62,000 bases of DNA from Acanthaster planci (lineage: Eukaryota; Echinodermata; Asteroidea; Valvatida; Acanthasteridae): the NCBI RefSeq assembly GCF_001949145.1, contig NW_019091521.1:1-62000 (forward strand). The letters are read 5' to 3'. Position 1 is the stretch's first letter; the number at the start of each line of letters is the position of its first letter. The translations under genes were made by a program, and so were the position numbers. Positions 60,441-62,000 of this stretch are shown here, piece by piece. The notes beneath the pieces were generated by a model. The model saw only the letters and a program-made list of their open reading frames with translations. It was not told the DNA's origin and did not search any database.

Positions 60441-62000
60441 CTGTAGAAATGTTAATAAATAATTGTAGAAACTTTCACTTTTCTGCAGCTTTTCACAGAA
60501 GCAAAAGTGATACAACTGTAATCAATACAAAAATATATACATGCATATCAGCCAACACTTCATAAAAATCCAGGCTTGTTACCTGTACGGGAGAGTGACG
60601 CAAAGAAAATTGTTTTTTTTTCAAAATACTGTTATTCCTGACAAGACACACACCATGCTGAATACTGCAGGAATACTATCGCTCAACATGAACCAAGTCA
60701 CACATGTACCATTTTGTGATGTCATGGCCATGTCTGCACTACACTGGATTCTAGCCAGTGCTGTTTGCTGTGACATTTTGCTACCTGGAGCAAACCTCTA
60801 AATCCTCTCTGACGTCCCTCGGAGGTGACAGATGAAATGTTTCATTCCACTCAGCTTTGCTCCGTTTAACAGAATATATGTATTTCTTTTGTCACCTCAT
60901 GCAATTATTCTTGCCAAGGCACTCATAAACATTCATTATTTGTACATTAGATGTTTAACTTGATAGATGATACTTTTTCATCTACTCAGTGTGGTTTAAG
61001 AGCGAACCAGCCATACAACTCAATTGACACTGATTAAATTGAGGGAATGACTTTTTTATTCCGATGAACTTATGAAAGACAGCCAACGAAGGTCACGTAT
61101 ACAAACCTTGCTCGAATGTTAGGTAAACACTCGTAAACAAAAACTACAATCAGTTGTACATGTAGATGCAAGTAAATTAGTGGGACCCAATTGTCTTATG
61201 CATTAATGAAACCCTGAAATCTATTATTGCATTTGCGTCATTGCTCTGTACGTGTGCGCCTCACTCAGAAGATGCACTGACATGTACATGCTTGTACTTG
61301 TTGCATGTTAGCGTACATAATTATTCATTCTGTCTGACTTCCTGATTGATTTACAAGCACGCACATAGGTTCAAAACGTCAGCATTCAGCTAGGGCTGCG
61401 TCAAATTTTCTCATCATTTAATACATGTATGACGTCGATGATCCCACCCATTTAACTTTGCGAGTTTTTTGCGACAGGTGAATCGCACCCGGAATAGAGT
61501 GAATACACTTTTGGACAGAAACCTAGGACAGAATGAACATCCTTGACGCAAAGCCAATTGATATCATATTCGAATTGACTGGAGGAAGCCAGAAGTACAA
61601 TGTACATGTTCATGTATGTATCATGCACATAGCAAATGACGCATCCTCTAGCCACTGGCTTTCATAAACACACAAGTTATTTGAAGACTCAGTTGTAACT
61701 TCAGATGCATCTTCATGCAACATACATGTACGTACCCAGGCATCCCATGAGACCTAATCAAGACAAGAAACTGGGTACACACATCATGCTTTCAAGTTCA
61801 AATAGAACAAGGTGCGTGCAACGAATGCTTACAAACCTAACAAACCGAGTGCTTACAAACCTGTGACATTTTTCTGCTCACTCACTTTCCTCTCATTTCC
61901 CGTTGCATTTGAAATCTCGGTGCTTTTGTCGTACGTGGAAAGTACTAAAAGTATCAATATCAATCAGTGTGAATAGCTGAAATGTTTGCGCATTTCTGTT
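60441..62000. other. Upstream intron of TNFR-like gene 3 to the window edge
   Basis: By analogy with gene 1 (first intron 1.87 kb) the signal-peptide exon would fall just beyond base 62000. No convincing candidate with a phase-0 donor was found within this stretch. Confidence 0.4.

Overview
The window is animal nuclear DNA. Genes are split by introns with GT-AG borders (one GC-AG), exons are short, intergenic and intronic DNA is full of degenerate transposons and foldback repeats, and there are two runs of N. The palindrome TACATGTA recurs throughout. Gene content (a tandem set of TNF-receptor-like genes with a death domain, a vertebrate-like selenocysteine lyase, KIAA1958-like Crypton recombinase and piggyBac remnants) fits a marine invertebrate deuterostome such as an echinoderm, hemichordate or cephalochordate. 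The species cannot be fixed from the sequence alone.

Layout. At 1-3.6 kb on the minus strand lies the 5' part of TNFR-like gene 1 (signal peptide and cysteine-rich exons); its stalk, membrane and cytoplasmic parts lie beyond base 1. At 4.17-5.07 kb, also minus, are two exons of an SLC6 transporter (TM1 to TM2 region) with no visible continuation. From 5 to 11.8 kb there is no recognisable gene but several inverted-repeat elements. At 11.9-17.9 kb, plus strand, is a nearly complete selenocysteine lyase gene (11 exons recognised). TNFR-like gene 2 (minus) runs from about 38.3 kb down to about 22.6 kb; it has ectodomain, transmembrane segment and a clear death domain, and carries a degraded Crypton-type tyrosine recombinase in an intron. 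The stretch 38.3-48.8 kb has no recognised gene, only MITE-like elements and a 939-base gap. TNFR-like gene 3 (minus) runs from at least 60.4 kb down to 48.8 kb and ends in a different, divergent death-domain-like module; a broken piggyBac transposase sits in its first visible intron.

How the genes relate. The three TNFR-like genes share exon order, exon lengths (131-134, 91, 52-67 bp) and splice phases, so they arose by tandem duplication. Their intracellular parts differ in the two genes where these are visible. They probably act as cell-surface receptors feeding death-domain signalling (apoptosis or NF-kB type), possibly in innate immunity; this is inferred from family membership. SCLY and the SLC6 fragment are unrelated neighbours. 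Four piggyBac-type sequences (one transposase remnant, three short TTAA-ended derivatives) and other foldback elements account for much of the non-coding DNA.
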